NCBI RefSeq assembly: GCF_000285575.1
Contig: NZ_HE611053.1
Span: 87,518 to 149,607 of the forward strand
Origin: Clostridium senegalense JC122
GTDB taxonomy: Bacteria > Bacillota > Clostridia > Clostridiales > Clostridiaceae
Reading direction: 5' to 3'
DNA length: 62,090 nt
A program made the translations under genes and the position numbers. The notes beneath the pieces are model-generated. The model was not told where the DNA came from. It saw nothing but the letters and a program-made list of their open reading frames with translations, and did not search any database. Positions within the stretch are counted from its first letter, which is position 1. Each line of letters begins with the position of its first letter. Below are positions 18,221 to 27,373 of this stretch, in pieces.

Positions 18221-18471
18221 TTTATATGGAAAATAAGGATAAAATTATACGTATTAAAAAGTGAAAAAATTTACTTTATAAAAACATAAGTTGAAATTTT
18301 ATAATAAAGTAAAATTTTTGTAAATATAAGTCTAATATATGTGATATTTTGTAAATTATGTTACAATAAATATTATATAAAATACAATTCAATGAAAAAT
18401 AGTAGCACGTATAGTATTTGCAGTATGTTATATAGGTAATATATCATATATTAAAGGAAGGATTGTGATTA

Positions 18472-19086
18472 ATGAAATATATAAAAAAAATACCCAATTC
18501 CGATAAAGAGTTAAGTAACAAATTAATAAATGAAGGATGGAAAAAACTAAAGGAACCATCTAATTTAGCTATGGCAACTTTACTCTCAGTGCCTTTCATG
18601 TTTATAAATGGAATCATTTCTGTTGCTATTGCATTTTATTTGTATCCACCGTTAAAAGAGTTTTTTAGTAGTACCCATAGTTTTAGTATTGAATTCAAAT
18701 TAGATTCATTTTCGCTAATATATATTGGTGTGATTTTATTGTTTATGACAATACATGAATTTCTACATGCTTGTTTCATACCTAATGTATTAAAGTCAGA
18801 TAAAACATATTGGGGTATTAATGGAATTTGTGGATTTGTTTTTACTACTGAAAAAATAAAAAAGAACAGGTTTTTAATTATTTCTATTATGCCATTCATT
18901 TTATTATCAATTCTATTACCTTTCATTCTTAATATTTTTGGATTATTAAATTGGTTTACTATATTTTTATGTTTAATAAATGCAATGGGATCATGTGTAG
19001 ATTGTTTAAACATATGTATTGTAGCAATTCAAGTTCCAAAGGGTTCATATATTGTGAACAATGGGTTTGAAACATATTTTAAGTAA
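18472..19086 (+). CDS. DUF3267 putative zincin membrane peptidase
   Basis: 204 aa. The motif His95-Glu-Phe-Leu-His99 sits in a membrane helix (M-T-I-H-E-F-L-H-A), as in DUF3267 proteins that resemble site-2-type zinc peptidases. Helices lie near residues 33-58, 80-100, 140-160 and 160-185. A second polar region (N-A-M-G-S-C-V-D) may give the third metal ligand. Monocistronic, with AAGGAAGG upstream. Possible role in regulated membrane proteolysis; substrate unknown. It follows a VanZ operon and precedes one of the dispersed repeats. Confidence 0.8.
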   Translation: MKYIKKIPNSDKELSNKLINEGWKKLKEPSNLAMATLLSVPFMFINGIISVAIAFYLYPPLKEFFSSTHSFSIEFKLDSFSLIYIGVILLFMTIHEFLHACFIPNVLKSDKTYWGINGICGFVFTTEKIKKNRFLIISIMPFILLSILLPFILNIFGLLNWFTIFLCLINAMGSCVDCLNICIVAIQVPKGSYIVNNGFETYFK

Positions 19087-19103
19087 GTTTTAATTATAAG
19101 AAT

Positions 19104-19240
19104 TATAGGGAAACAAGCTCCAATTTAAATTTATTCAATAACTTTAAAATATTTTCATACAAGATATAGTGTTGAATTCTAATCGATTCAGAGCATGTCT
19201 CACTATTTGGGGTATCCAAGTTTTGGAATGGATAATTTTA
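19104..19240 (+). repeat. Dispersed intergenic element, long copy
   Basis: It begins TATAGGGAAACAAGCTCC. About 137 bases align closely with 34439-34570, including blocks CATACAAGATATAGTGTT (TATACAAG in the other copy), GAGCATGTCTCACTATTT and GGTATCCAAGTTTTGGAAT. ATAGTG (19165 on) can pair with CACTAT (19201 on). The right end found in other copies is missing here. Confidence 0.7.
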
Positions 19241-19358
19241 AGAGTCATATTATTATGTTGACATAAGAAAATAAAATAATAAAAGAGTTTAAATAAGGAT
19301 TATATTTGTCTAAAATGAATATTTCAAGTCAGATTTTAATCCTTTTAAGGAGCATGAA

Positions 19359-19886
19359 ATGAAAATCGATATATTTACAATTTTACAAATCCCATCAAAT
19401 AGTAGTTTTAGCGAAGTGAAAATGCGCTATAATAACATGAATAAAATGGGGTTTCACACTCAAAATACAATAAAAGCTAGTTATAAAGAGTATTGCAAAA
19501 ATCATAAAAGAGATATTTTCCTTTTTTATATTAAAGAAATAAAACTTATGATAAAAGTTTTATTTGGTATAGGAATTGCCACTGTTCCTATGTATATGAC
19601 ATATATGGAAGGGTTTAAAGGGCAACGCCAATTTGTATTGATTTTATTTTGCAGTATTTATTTATTTTTTGCTGGTTGGGGAGTAGAAGCTCTTTCATGT
19701 GTTCAATATGAAAAAATTAAAACAATCCCATTAATAGGTACTAAACTTTACATTATTTTAAAATTAGGTATAGGTATTGCTATTGGTGGTTTAGTTGCAT
19801 TATTTCAGCTTTTTTTCACGTATTTTTGCAAGATAGACTCTATTAAGTTAGAAAATTATATATGTAAAAATATATTCTGGAATTAG
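19359..19886 (+). CDS. Membrane protein of unknown function
   Basis: 175 aa, not recognised. A basic, soluble N-terminal 60 residues is followed by three predicted helices (about 62-84, 90-112 and 128-155). The N-terminal text (I-L-Q-I-P-S-N-S-S-F-S-E-V-K-x-R-Y) faintly resembles the start of a J-domain-like helix pair but has no H-P-D motif. AAGGAGC precedes the ATG. The neighbour downstream is the zeta-like kinase, with its own promoter. Confidence 0.6.
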   Translation: MKIDIFTILQIPSNSSFSEVKMRYNNMNKMGFHTQNTIKASYKEYCKNHKRDIFLFYIKEIKLMIKVLFGIGIATVPMYMTYMEGFKGQRQFVLILFCSIYLFFAGWGVEALSCVQYEKIKTIPLIGTKLYIILKLGIGIAIGGLVALFQLFFTYFCKIDSIKLENYICKNIFWN

Positions 19887-19895
19887 AAAAAAGTT

Positions 19896-19926
19896 TTGAC
19901 AACTAAATTATAGTTAGATATATAAT
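19896..19926 (+). promoter_or_regulatory. Promoter with operator-like palindrome for zeta-like kinase
   Basis: TTGACA at 19896-19901 and TATATA/TATAAT at 19919-19926 (17-19 base spacing). AACTA-aatta-TAGTT (19901-19915 region) forms an inverted repeat in the spacer, a usual place for a repressor site. 35 bases downstream is the start codon with a strong GGAGG. Confidence 0.5.
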
Positions 19927-19960
19927 ACTGTATAAATAGTTTTTCAGGAGGTTTATAAGT

Positions 19961-20551
19961 ATGAAAGATAAGTTGAAACATTATACTATTTTTGCAGGTG
20001 TAAATGGTGCAGGAAAAACATCAATGTATAAGTGTATGTATTTAAGTGAAAATAGAGATGAAAAAAGAATAAACACTGATGAAATGGTGGAAAAAATCGG
20101 CTCATGGAAAGATAATAAGCTTCAAATAAGATGTGCAAGAGAAGCTGTTAAATTAATAAAGACTTATATTTTGGAAGGAACATCATTTAATCAAGAAACA
20201 ACTTTATCAGGTAAAAGTATTATTAATAATATAAAGAAAGCAAAAAATAATAATTTTTATATTGTAATGAATTATATAGGTGTAGAAAGTCCTGAGGTTG
20301 CTAAAGAAAGAGTTAAAATAAGAGTTAGTAAAGGTGGACATGGAATACCAGATGAGGCTATTGAAAGAAGATATTATGATTCGCTAGAAAATTTAATAGG
20401 TTTAATTGAGTTATGTGATGAAATAAATATTTATGATAATACATATAAACTTAATGAAATAATGAAATTTCAACATGGAAAACTTATATGGAGTAATAAA
20501 GAGATGCCAAAATGGTCAAGAAAAATATTAAGAATAGCTAGTAAAATGTAG
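19961..20551 (+). CDS. Zeta-toxin-like P-loop kinase
   Basis: 196 aa. Walker A is F-A-G-V-N-G-A-G-K-T (residues 11-20). A following T-D-E motif, the N-Q-E-T-T-L-S-G segment and R-x-x-x-G-G-H-G-I-P-x-x-x-I-x-x-R-Y match the zeta/UDP-N-acetylglucosamine-kinase-like family, with the R-R substrate region. Family members phosphorylate UDP-GlcNAc or unknown targets, and many chromosomal copies without antitoxin occur. No epsilon-like antitoxin frame is seen on either side. Monocistronic. Confidence 0.8.
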   Translation: MKDKLKHYTIFAGVNGAGKTSMYKCMYLSENRDEKRINTDEMVEKIGSWKDNKLQIRCAREAVKLIKTYILEGTSFNQETTLSGKSIINNIKKAKNNNFYIVMNYIGVESPEVAKERVKIRVSKGGHGIPDEAIERRYYDSLENLIGLIELCDEINIYDNTYKLNEIMKFQHGKLIWSNKEMPKWSRKILRIASKM

Positions 20552-20718
20552 TCAATTTGCTAGCTATTTTTATGTAAAATATTATAGATATATTTCAATA
20601 TAATGAAGCCTGTATCTCTATATAATAATATATAAACTTAGGAACAAACATATATTTACAATAATCAATAAGCTATAATAAAATTATATATTAGATATTA
20701 AAAAGAGGTGAAATATTT

Positions 20719-21411
20719 ATGAAAAATAAAATTCTACTTATTGAAGATGATATAGCTATTAGTGAAATGGTTGAAAATTATCTAAGAAAAGAAGGGTTTA
20801 ATATAACTACTGCTTTTGATGGTGAAGAGGGATTAGTTAAATTTTTGAATAATTCTTTTGATTTAATTATTCTTGATATAATGATGCCTAAACTAGATGG
20901 AATGGAAGTTATGAAAATTATTAGAGAAAAAAGCGTAATACCTATCTTAATTATGTCAGCAAAGGATAGTGATGTTGATAAGGCTATAGGGTTAGGATTA
21001 GGTGCTGATGATTATATTGCAAAACCATTTTCTATGGTAGAACTTTCTGCAAGGATTAAGGCGATGATAAGACGTGCAACCCAATATGATAAAAATGATG
21101 AAAAGGAAGATATTATTAATGTTAATGATATAACTATTGATTTAAATAGTTATGTAGTTACTAAAAAAGGTGTAATTATACAGCTAACTTCAAAAGAATT
21201 TAATATTTTAAAGTTGTTTATATCTAATCCTAATAGAGTTTTTACTAAGGCACAAGTCTATAATTTTATTTGGAATGATGATTATTTTGGAGATGATAAT
21301 GTAATAAATGTACATATGAGAAGATTAAGAGAAAAAATAGAGGACAATCCTTCAGAGCCTAAATATATTAAAACACTATGGGGAATAGGCTACAAATTAG
21401 GAGAATTTTAA
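20719..21411 (+). CDS. OmpR-family response regulator
   Basis: 230 aa. Receiver with E-D-D, phospho-acceptor Asp53 (I-L-D-I-M-M-P), A-K-P Lys (here I-A-K-P-F); winged helix from about 132 ending T-L-W-G-I-G-Y. AAGAGGTG lies before the ATG. It ends one base before the kinase start. Together with the kinase and the ABC genes at 22558-24165 it matches clostridial modules that answer to bacitracin or lantibiotics. Confidence 0.92.
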   Translation: MKNKILLIEDDIAISEMVENYLRKEGFNITTAFDGEEGLVKFLNNSFDLIILDIMMPKLDGMEVMKIIREKSVIPILIMSAKDSDVDKAIGLGLGADDYIAKPFSMVELSARIKAMIRRATQYDKNDEKEDIINVNDITIDLNSYVVTKKGVIIQLTSKEFNILKLFISNPNRVFTKAQVYNFIWNDDYFGDDNVINVHMRRLREKIEDNPSEPKYIKTLWGIGYKLGEF

Positions 21412-21412
21412 T

Positions 21413-22348
21413 ATGATTATTTTTTTATTAGTAGTAATAATTATTTTATTATATATAATTTATTTTCAATATAAATCAAAAAAACATAGGAGTATAAATC
21501 TAAAGTATATACATGAAAAATTAAATAGTGTTATAGCTAATAATACCAGTGAAAAACTTTTGACTTTTACTGATGATAAAGAATTAATACATATATTAAT
21601 AGAAATTAATAAGCTTTTAGAACATAATCAAAAAATACAGGCAGATTACTCAAAGGTCGAAATAGCAATGAGAAAAATGCTTTCAAATATTTCTCATGAT
21701 TTAAAAACCCCCCTTACAGTGGTTCTTGGATATATTGAAACAATAAATCTAGACAAGAACATAAGTAATGAAGAGAGGGAGATTTTATTAGTAAAGGTAG
21801 AAAATAAAACAAAAGAGGTAATGGAGCTTATTAATAAGTTTTTTGATTTAGCTAAGCTAGAATCAGGAGATAAAGATATTCCTCTTACAAGAATTAATAT
21901 GAATGAAGTTTGTAGAAAAAATATATTAAATTTTTATGATATATTAATAAACAAAGGTATTGAGGTTATTATTGATATTCCAGAAAAGAATATGTATTCT
22001 TTAGGAAACGAAGAGGCATTAGATAGAATTATAAATAATTTAATATCAAATGCTATCAAATATGGTAGTGAAGGAGGAGTTTTAGGACTATCCTTAAAAA
22101 GTGATGAAAAGTATGTATATGTAGAAGTTTGGGATAAAGGTAAAGGAATTAATGAAGTACATAAAGATAGGGTTTTTGAAAGAATGTATACTCTTGAAGA
22201 TTCAAGAAATAAATTGTATCAAGGTGGAGGTCTTGGACTTACAATAACTAAAAGACTTGTAGAAAAATTAGAAGGGGAGATTTTTTTAGATAGCAAACCT
22301 TTTGATAGGACAAGCTTTACAGTAAGATTAAAGAGAATAAATTATTAA
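21413..22348 (+). CDS. Small sensor histidine kinase, intramembrane type
   Basis: 311 aa. Only one N-terminal helix (residues 2-20), with no outer domain and no HAMP. HisKA box S-H-D-L-K-T-P with His95; HATPase motifs N-N-L-I-S-N-A, D-K-G-K-G-I and G-G-L-G-L. With so little outside the membrane, the signal is probably passed by a partner, most likely the ABC transporter downstream, as in BceS-type flux sensing. GGAG precedes the ATG. Confidence 0.9.
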   Translation: MIIFLLVVIIILLYIIYFQYKSKKHRSINLKYIHEKLNSVIANNTSEKLLTFTDDKELIHILIEINKLLEHNQKIQADYSKVEIAMRKMLSNISHDLKTPLTVVLGYIETINLDKNISNEEREILLVKVENKTKEVMELINKFFDLAKLESGDKDIPLTRINMNEVCRKNILNFYDILINKGIEVIIDIPEKNMYSLGNEEALDRIINNLISNAIKYGSEGGVLGLSLKSDEKYVYVEVWDKGKGINEVHKDRVFERMYTLEDSRNKLYQGGGLGLTITKRLVEKLEGEIFLDSKPFDRTSFTVRLKRINY

Positions 22349-22557
22349 CCAATATATACAGAAGTTAATAACAAATTGTTCCATTTGTGATAGATGCAAA
22401 ATATTCATTGGTCAGGAGAATTAGACAGTTAAAAGTAATAAATGAAAAGAAAAATAAAAATACAACTTAAGAATTTTGTAAGATTTAAGTAATAAAAAAG
22501 AGAAGTTCAATTACTAAAATATAAGTATAGGAACAGTAATTGAAAGGAGAATTTATC

Positions 22558-23481
22558 ATGTCTTATATATTAAAAACTAATAATTTAATAAAAACATATA
22601 ATGGCAAAGAGGTTATATCCAATGTAAGTATGAATATAAAAAAAGGTGAGATTTATGGTTTTTTAGGTCCAAATGGTGCAGGTAAAACCACTATTATGAA
22701 GATGATAACAAATTTGATTAAACCTACAAGTGGTGAAATTGAGATTTTTGGTGAAAAATTAACTAATACCTCTTATGAGATTTTGAAAAGGTTAGGTACT
22801 ATAATTGAGTATCCTGTATTTTATGAGAAACTTACAGCAAGAGAAAATTTAGATCTTCATTGTGAGTATATGGGTTATTACGATAAGAAAGCAATTGATA
22901 AAGCATTAGAACTTGTAAATTTAAAAAATATTAATAATAAACCAGTTAAGGACTTTTCACTAGGTATGAAGCAAAGACTGGGAATAGCAAGGGCTATAAC
23001 TACAAAGCCAGAACTATTAATATTAGATGAACCTATCAATGGACTAGATCCCATAGGTATTAAAGAATTAAGAAATCTATTCAAAATGTTAAGTAAGGAG
23101 TATGGTATAACAATATTAATTTCTAGCCACATATTAGGTGAGATTGAACAAATGGCAGATACCATAGGAGTTATAAATAATGGAAAATTAATAAAAGAAG
23201 TTTCTATGGATAGCATTAGGAAAAATAATACAGAGTACATAGAACTAGTTACAAATGACTGTAAAAAAGCAACTTATGTTTTATCAAATACTCTTAATAT
23301 ATCTAATTTTAAGGTTGTAGATAATAACTTAATAAGAATATATGAAGATAATATATCTCAAAGTGTTATATTAAAAACTTTGATTATAAATGATATAGTT
23401 ATTAAAGAGATAACTACTAGAAATATTTCTTTAGAAGATTACTTTTTAAGCTTGCTGAATGGAGGTACTATTAGTGCTTAA
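22558..23481 (+). CDS. ABC ATP-binding protein, bacitracin/lantibiotic type (BcrA-like)
   Basis: 307 aa. Walker A G-P-N-G-A-G-K-T, signature S-L-G-M-K-Q-R-L (the F-S-L-G-M form of the BcrA/NukF/EpiF group), Walker B L-L-I-L-D-E-P-I-N-G-L-D, H-switch S-S-H. The start follows AAAGGAGA; an in-frame ATG at 22540 is unsupported. It overlaps the permease GTG start by 8 bases. It should energise removal of a peptide antibiotic from the membrane, but its permease is broken in this sequence. Confidence 0.9.
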   Translation: MSYILKTNNLIKTYNGKEVISNVSMNIKKGEIYGFLGPNGAGKTTIMKMITNLIKPTSGEIEIFGEKLTNTSYEILKRLGTIIEYPVFYEKLTARENLDLHCEYMGYYDKKAIDKALELVNLKNINNKPVKDFSLGMKQRLGIARAITTKPELLILDEPINGLDPIGIKELRNLFKMLSKEYGITILISSHILGEIEQMADTIGVINNGKLIKEVSMDSIRKNNTEYIELVTNDCKKATYVLSNTLNISNFKVVDNNLIRIYEDNISQSVILKTLIINDIVIKEITTRNISLEDYFLSLLNGGTISA

Positions 23482-24165
23482 ATTAATAAAATTAGAAATG
23501 AAAAAAACTAAAGTTAGATACGTTAAAGGAGTTTTAATTTCAAATTTAGTTATAATGGCTTTATTAGCAATAACAATTTTTGGAGCAATAGGTGAAGGAA
23601 ATTTAGAATTTACTAGATATACTTTTGTTTTTCAATGGTTGACTCCATGATAAGAGCTACTTTTATAATATTTGCTTCAGTGCTTCTTGCAAAGCTTATT
23701 ATTGAAGAATATAAAAATAATACAATTACAATTCTATTTATGTATCCTATAAATAGAAAAAAACTGATTATGGCAAAGCTAATTATTGTAGCATCATTTA
23801 CTTTTGTAACTACAGTTTTATCAAATATATTTATAGATTCTGCTTTATGTATAATTAATAATTTTTATAACTTTACTACAGATAAAATAACAGTTTCTTT
23901 AATAATAAACAGTTTTAGAAATATTTTCATTAGTGGATTACTTTCTGCTGGTATATCTCTAATACCTTTATACTTTGGTATGAAAAAGAAATCTGTACCT
24001 ACTACAATAATATCTGCAATTATAATAGTATCTATTGTATGTTCAAATGGTAATGGTATTTCATTAAATTCCATTATTGCAGTACCAATAACTCTTGCTC
24101 TTATAGGGGTATTTATTGCATATTTATCTATAAAAAACATAGAACATGTAGATATTAATAAATAA
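23474..24165 (+). pseudogene. ABC-2 permease (BcrB-like), frameshifted
   Basis: The first frame (GTG 23474 after GGAGGT, stop at 23650) gives 58 aa with a helix. The second frame (ATG 23635 to 24165) gives 176 aa with five helices. Inserting one T in the T5 tract at 23628-23632 joins them into one protein of about 230 aa (T-F-V-F-S-M-V-D-S-M-I-R-A), the normal length for this permease family. As written, the transporter would lack a complete membrane subunit. Sequencing error is possible. Confidence 0.75.
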
Positions 24166-24195
24166 GATATTAGTTTATATTTATAGATAAGTTTT

Positions 24196-24228
24196 AGCCG
24201 TATTACTAAGTAAGTAATACGGTTTTTA
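24196..24228 (+). terminator. Terminator of the BcrAB-like operon
   Basis: Stem of 12 bp with a G-U pair (24196-24207 with 24213-24224), loop AAGTA, then TTTTT. Confidence 0.8.
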
Positions 24229-24347
24229 GTATTATAAAAAGGGTATAAGTTTAAGATAAAATGTACAATTTGAATAATTATAACTAATCTGTTTTAAACT
24301 AATATAGAAAATAAGATATTAATAAAGTGAAAGTTGAGGATAGTTAT

Positions 24348-26066
24348 ATGAGTAAAAAAAATAGTATAAATCCCTTGATAATATTAGGAGCTTTAGCTGG
24401 TGCAGTAACTATAGCATCTGTAGGAGCGAAAAAGATTAAAAATAACTCAAAAACATTTGAAATATCAATTACATATGGTGATAATGAAGATAAGCAAGTA
24501 TATTTTATTGGTGGTGGATTAGCTTCTTTAGCTGGTGCAGCCTACCTTATAAGAGATTGTAATTTTAAAGGCGAAAACATTCATATTATAGAAGGCATGA
24601 AAGTCCTTGGTGGTAGTAATGATGGTGCAGGTAATGAAGAATATGGCTTTGTATGTCGTGGTGGTAGAATGTTAAATGAAGAAACCTATGAAAATTTCTG
24701 GGAACTATTTTCAAGTATTCCATCTCTAGAGTTGCCAGGCAAAAGCGTTACTGAAGAAATTCTTAATTTTGACCACTTACATCCAACCCATGCACAAGCA
24801 CGATTAATAGACAAATATGGATTTATTCAAGATGTTACTACCATGGGATTTAATAATTCTGATAGGATTGCTCTTGGTAAATTAATGATTACTCCAGAAG
24901 AGAGTTTAGATGATATGACTATTGAGGAATGGTTTGAAAATACCCCTCATTTTTTTGAAACTAACTTTTGGTACATGTGGCAAACAACCTTTGCGTTCCA
25001 AAAATGGTCTAGTCTATTTGAATTTAAACGTTATATGGAACGTATGATTTTTGAATTTTCCCGTATTGAAACTTTAGAAGGTGTTACACGTACAGCATAC
25101 AATCAATATGAATCGGTTATTCTTCCATTAAGGGCTTATCTAGATGAATTTGGAGTTGATTTTAGTATTAATTCAAATGTAACAGATTTAGATTTTAAAC
25201 AGGGAGAAGGTATTACAGTAACTGCTATACATATAGAAAATGATAATGGCAAAGAAATCATAAAATTAAATCCTGGAGATGTTTGTATTATGACAAATGG
25301 ATGTATGACTGATTGTGCAACTTTAGGTGATATGTACACACCTGCTGAGTATAAACCGGAAAATCCAATATCCGGAGAACTTTGGAGGAAAGTAGCTGAT
25401 AAGAAGGATGGATTAGGTAATCCAGAACCTTTCTTCGGACATCCAGAAGAAACTAATTGGGAGAGTTTTACTGTAACTTGTAAAGGGAATAAGCTTTTAA
25501 AATTAATTGAAAAATATTCTTCTAATATTCCTGGTAGTGGAGCGTTGATGACATTTAAAGATTCTAGTTGGTTAATGAGTATTGTTGTTGCAGCACAACC
25601 ACATTTTAAGAATCAACCAATGGATACAACTATCTTTTGGGGATATGGTCTATATACAGATAAAATTGGTGATTATGTGAAAAAGCCTATGCGCGATTGT
25701 ACCGGTGAAGAGATATTAATAGAACTTTTACATCATCTACATATGGAAGATGAACTTGAGGAGATAATAGAAACGGTAGTAAATGTTATTCCATGTATGA
25801 TGCCATATATAGATTCACAGTTTCAACCACGTAAGATGACAGATCGTCCAAAGGTTGTGCCAAAGGGTTCAACAAATTTTGCTATGATTAGTCAATTTGT
25901 TGAAATACCAGAAGATATGGTATTTACAGAAGAATATTCTGTACGTGCAGCAAGAACTGCCATATATACATTATTTAATGTTAAAAATAAAAAAGTACGT
26001 CCTGTGACTCCTTATAAAAAACATCCAAAGGTTTTAAAAGATGCATTAAAAACAGCTTACAGATAA
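24348..26066 (+). CDS. ohyA: Oleate hydratase (myosin-cross-reactive antigen family)
   Basis: 572 aa. A dinucleotide-binding loop (Y-F-I-G-G-G-L-A-S-L-A-G-A-A) near residue 50 and the family motif R-G-G-R-M-L-N-E-E-T-Y-E-N are clear, and length fits the family. The FAD-dependent enzyme adds water to the cis-9 double bond of oleate and related acids, giving 10-hydroxy acids, and helps the cell detoxify host unsaturated fatty acids. An N-terminal hydrophobic stretch (about residues 10-30) is ahead of the Rossmann fold, which suggests membrane association. The ATG at 24348 follows a GAGG; the GTG at 24327 is less likely. Monocistronic. Confidence 0.92.
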   Translation: MSKKNSINPLIILGALAGAVTIASVGAKKIKNNSKTFEISITYGDNEDKQVYFIGGGLASLAGAAYLIRDCNFKGENIHIIEGMKVLGGSNDGAGNEEYGFVCRGGRMLNEETYENFWELFSSIPSLELPGKSVTEEILNFDHLHPTHAQARLIDKYGFIQDVTTMGFNNSDRIALGKLMITPEESLDDMTIEEWFENTPHFFETNFWYMWQTTFAFQKWSSLFEFKRYMERMIFEFSRIETLEGVTRTAYNQYESVILPLRAYLDEFGVDFSINSNVTDLDFKQGEGITVTAIHIENDNGKEIIKLNPGDVCIMTNGCMTDCATLGDMYTPAEYKPENPISGELWRKVADKKDGLGNPEPFFGHPEETNWESFTVTCKGNKLLKLIEKYSSNIPGSGALMTFKDSSWLMSIVVAAQPHFKNQPMDTTIFWGYGLYTDKIGDYVKKPMRDCTGEEILIELLHHLHMEDELEEIIETVVNVIPCMMPYIDSQFQPRKMTDRPKVVPKGSTNFAMISQFVEIPEDMVFTEEYSVRAARTAIYTLFNVKNKKVRPVTPYKKHPKVLKDALKTAYR

Positions 26067-26213
26067 AAAATATCTATAATATTACTTAGTAAGTGCAATG
26101 TTTACTATCTTATAACTTGATTTTCTAGAGAAATTTGAACTTTAAAATAGTAGCTACAAATCTATGAAATTAATTCAATTATAAATTTCTATAAAAATTT
26201 ATAAAATACATAT

Positions 26214-26240
26214 AAAAGCGTGTGAATGCACGCTTTTGTT
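26214..26240 (+). terminator. Terminator of oleate hydratase gene
   Basis: Stem AAAAGCGTG (26214-26222) with CACGCTTTT (26229-26237), 6-base loop. Confidence 0.75.
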
Positions 26241-26310
26241 GTATTTAATATAAATGTATTGCAAAAAATAAAAAATGTATAAAATAATTTTAATTGATAC
26301 GTGATATTAA

Positions 26311-26329
26311 CCAATATTGGATATATAAT
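26311..26329 (+). promoter_or_regulatory. Palindromic operator next to -10 box of flavoprotein gene
   Basis: CCAATATTGG, a perfect 10-bp palindrome at 26311-26320, sits 3 bases before TATAAT (26324-26329). Its place suits a repressor site. No convincing -35 box was seen. Confidence 0.35.
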
Positions 26330-26374
26330 ACAAATATAACATGATTGATGTGTTAAAAAGAAAGGGTCAATTAA

Positions 26375-27181
26375 ATGAAAGTTGTTGTATTGATGGGGAG
26401 TCCTAGAAAAAGAGATAGTTATAACATATGTAAATTAATTGAAAAGAATTTTAAAAAAAATTATACTGTAGATTTTGAATATATATTTTTAAATGATTAT
26501 ATAATTGAGGAATGCAAAGGCTGTGATATGTGTTTTCAAAAGGGTGAAAAGTTTTGTCCATGTAAAGATGATTTATATAAGATTAAGGATAAGTTTTTAA
26601 ATGCTGATGGTATTATTTTTGCTTCACCAGTATATGCGTATCAAGTGCCTGCACCATTAAAACGAATATTTGATAGATTATCGTATATGTTTCACCGCCA
26701 GGAGTTAATAGGAAAACCAGTATTAACAGTTGTGACCACAGGTGGTGGTGGACATAGGCAAGTAAATAAATATCTCAAAATGACTGTATGTGGTTGGGGA
26801 TGTAATTTAGTGGGGACAATTGGCATTATATCTCCTATGTTTTTTGAAAATAAAAATTCAGCATGGGGATATGATAAAAATTACCATAAAAGAAAGGTTG
26901 AAAAGGTTGAAAGGTTATCGGAAATATTTATAAAAATCATAACAGATAATATACCACATATTCCTACGTTTTATGATATTTTTATGTTTAACTGTTTAAG
27001 AAGCAAGACATTTACTTCTCAAGCAGACTATGATTTTTGGAAAGAAAAAGGTTGGCTTAATTCAAACTATTTTTATGATGTAAATGTTAATTTGTTTAAA
27101 AAAGGGTTTGGAAATATATTAAAAATAATTATCAATTCAAGTGGTAAGAAGTTAAAAGATAAATCAATTTGTAATAAATAG
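26375..27181 (+). CDS. Iron-sulfur flavoprotein, flavodoxin-like reductase
   Basis: 268 aa. A flavodoxin-type start (V-V-V-L-M-G-S-P-R) binds FMN. Cys47, Cys50, Cys53 and Cys61 form a C-x2-C-x2-C-x7-C pattern like the compact 4Fe-4S motif of Isf proteins. S-P-V-Y-A-Y-Q-V-P is the flavin-contacting loop. The 80-residue C-terminal extension is longer than the basic fold. It probably transfers electrons from ferredoxin or NAD(P)H; the substrate is unknown. AAGGG precedes the ATG. Monocistronic. Confidence 0.82.
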   Translation: MKVVVLMGSPRKRDSYNICKLIEKNFKKNYTVDFEYIFLNDYIIEECKGCDMCFQKGEKFCPCKDDLYKIKDKFLNADGIIFASPVYAYQVPAPLKRIFDRLSYMFHRQELIGKPVLTVVTTGGGGHRQVNKYLKMTVCGWGCNLVGTIGIISPMFFENKNSAWGYDKNYHKRKVEKVERLSEIFIKIITDNIPHIPTFYDIFMFNCLRSKTFTSQADYDFWKEKGWLNSNYFYDVNVNLFKKGFGNILKIIINSSGKKLKDKSICNK

Positions 27182-27373
27182 CGTAATAATAATTTATTTT
27201 AAGAAATGAGTTATATAATAATTATATATATATTTAAAAGTATGTATAAGTGGGATGAATATAATATAAATCTTATATTATAAAAAATAAAAAAGTGGTT
27301 ATGATATAAGATTTTAAACATGGCAAAATATTTATTTAAAATAGATAAATTGATTAAGTAAAGGAGGTTTAAT

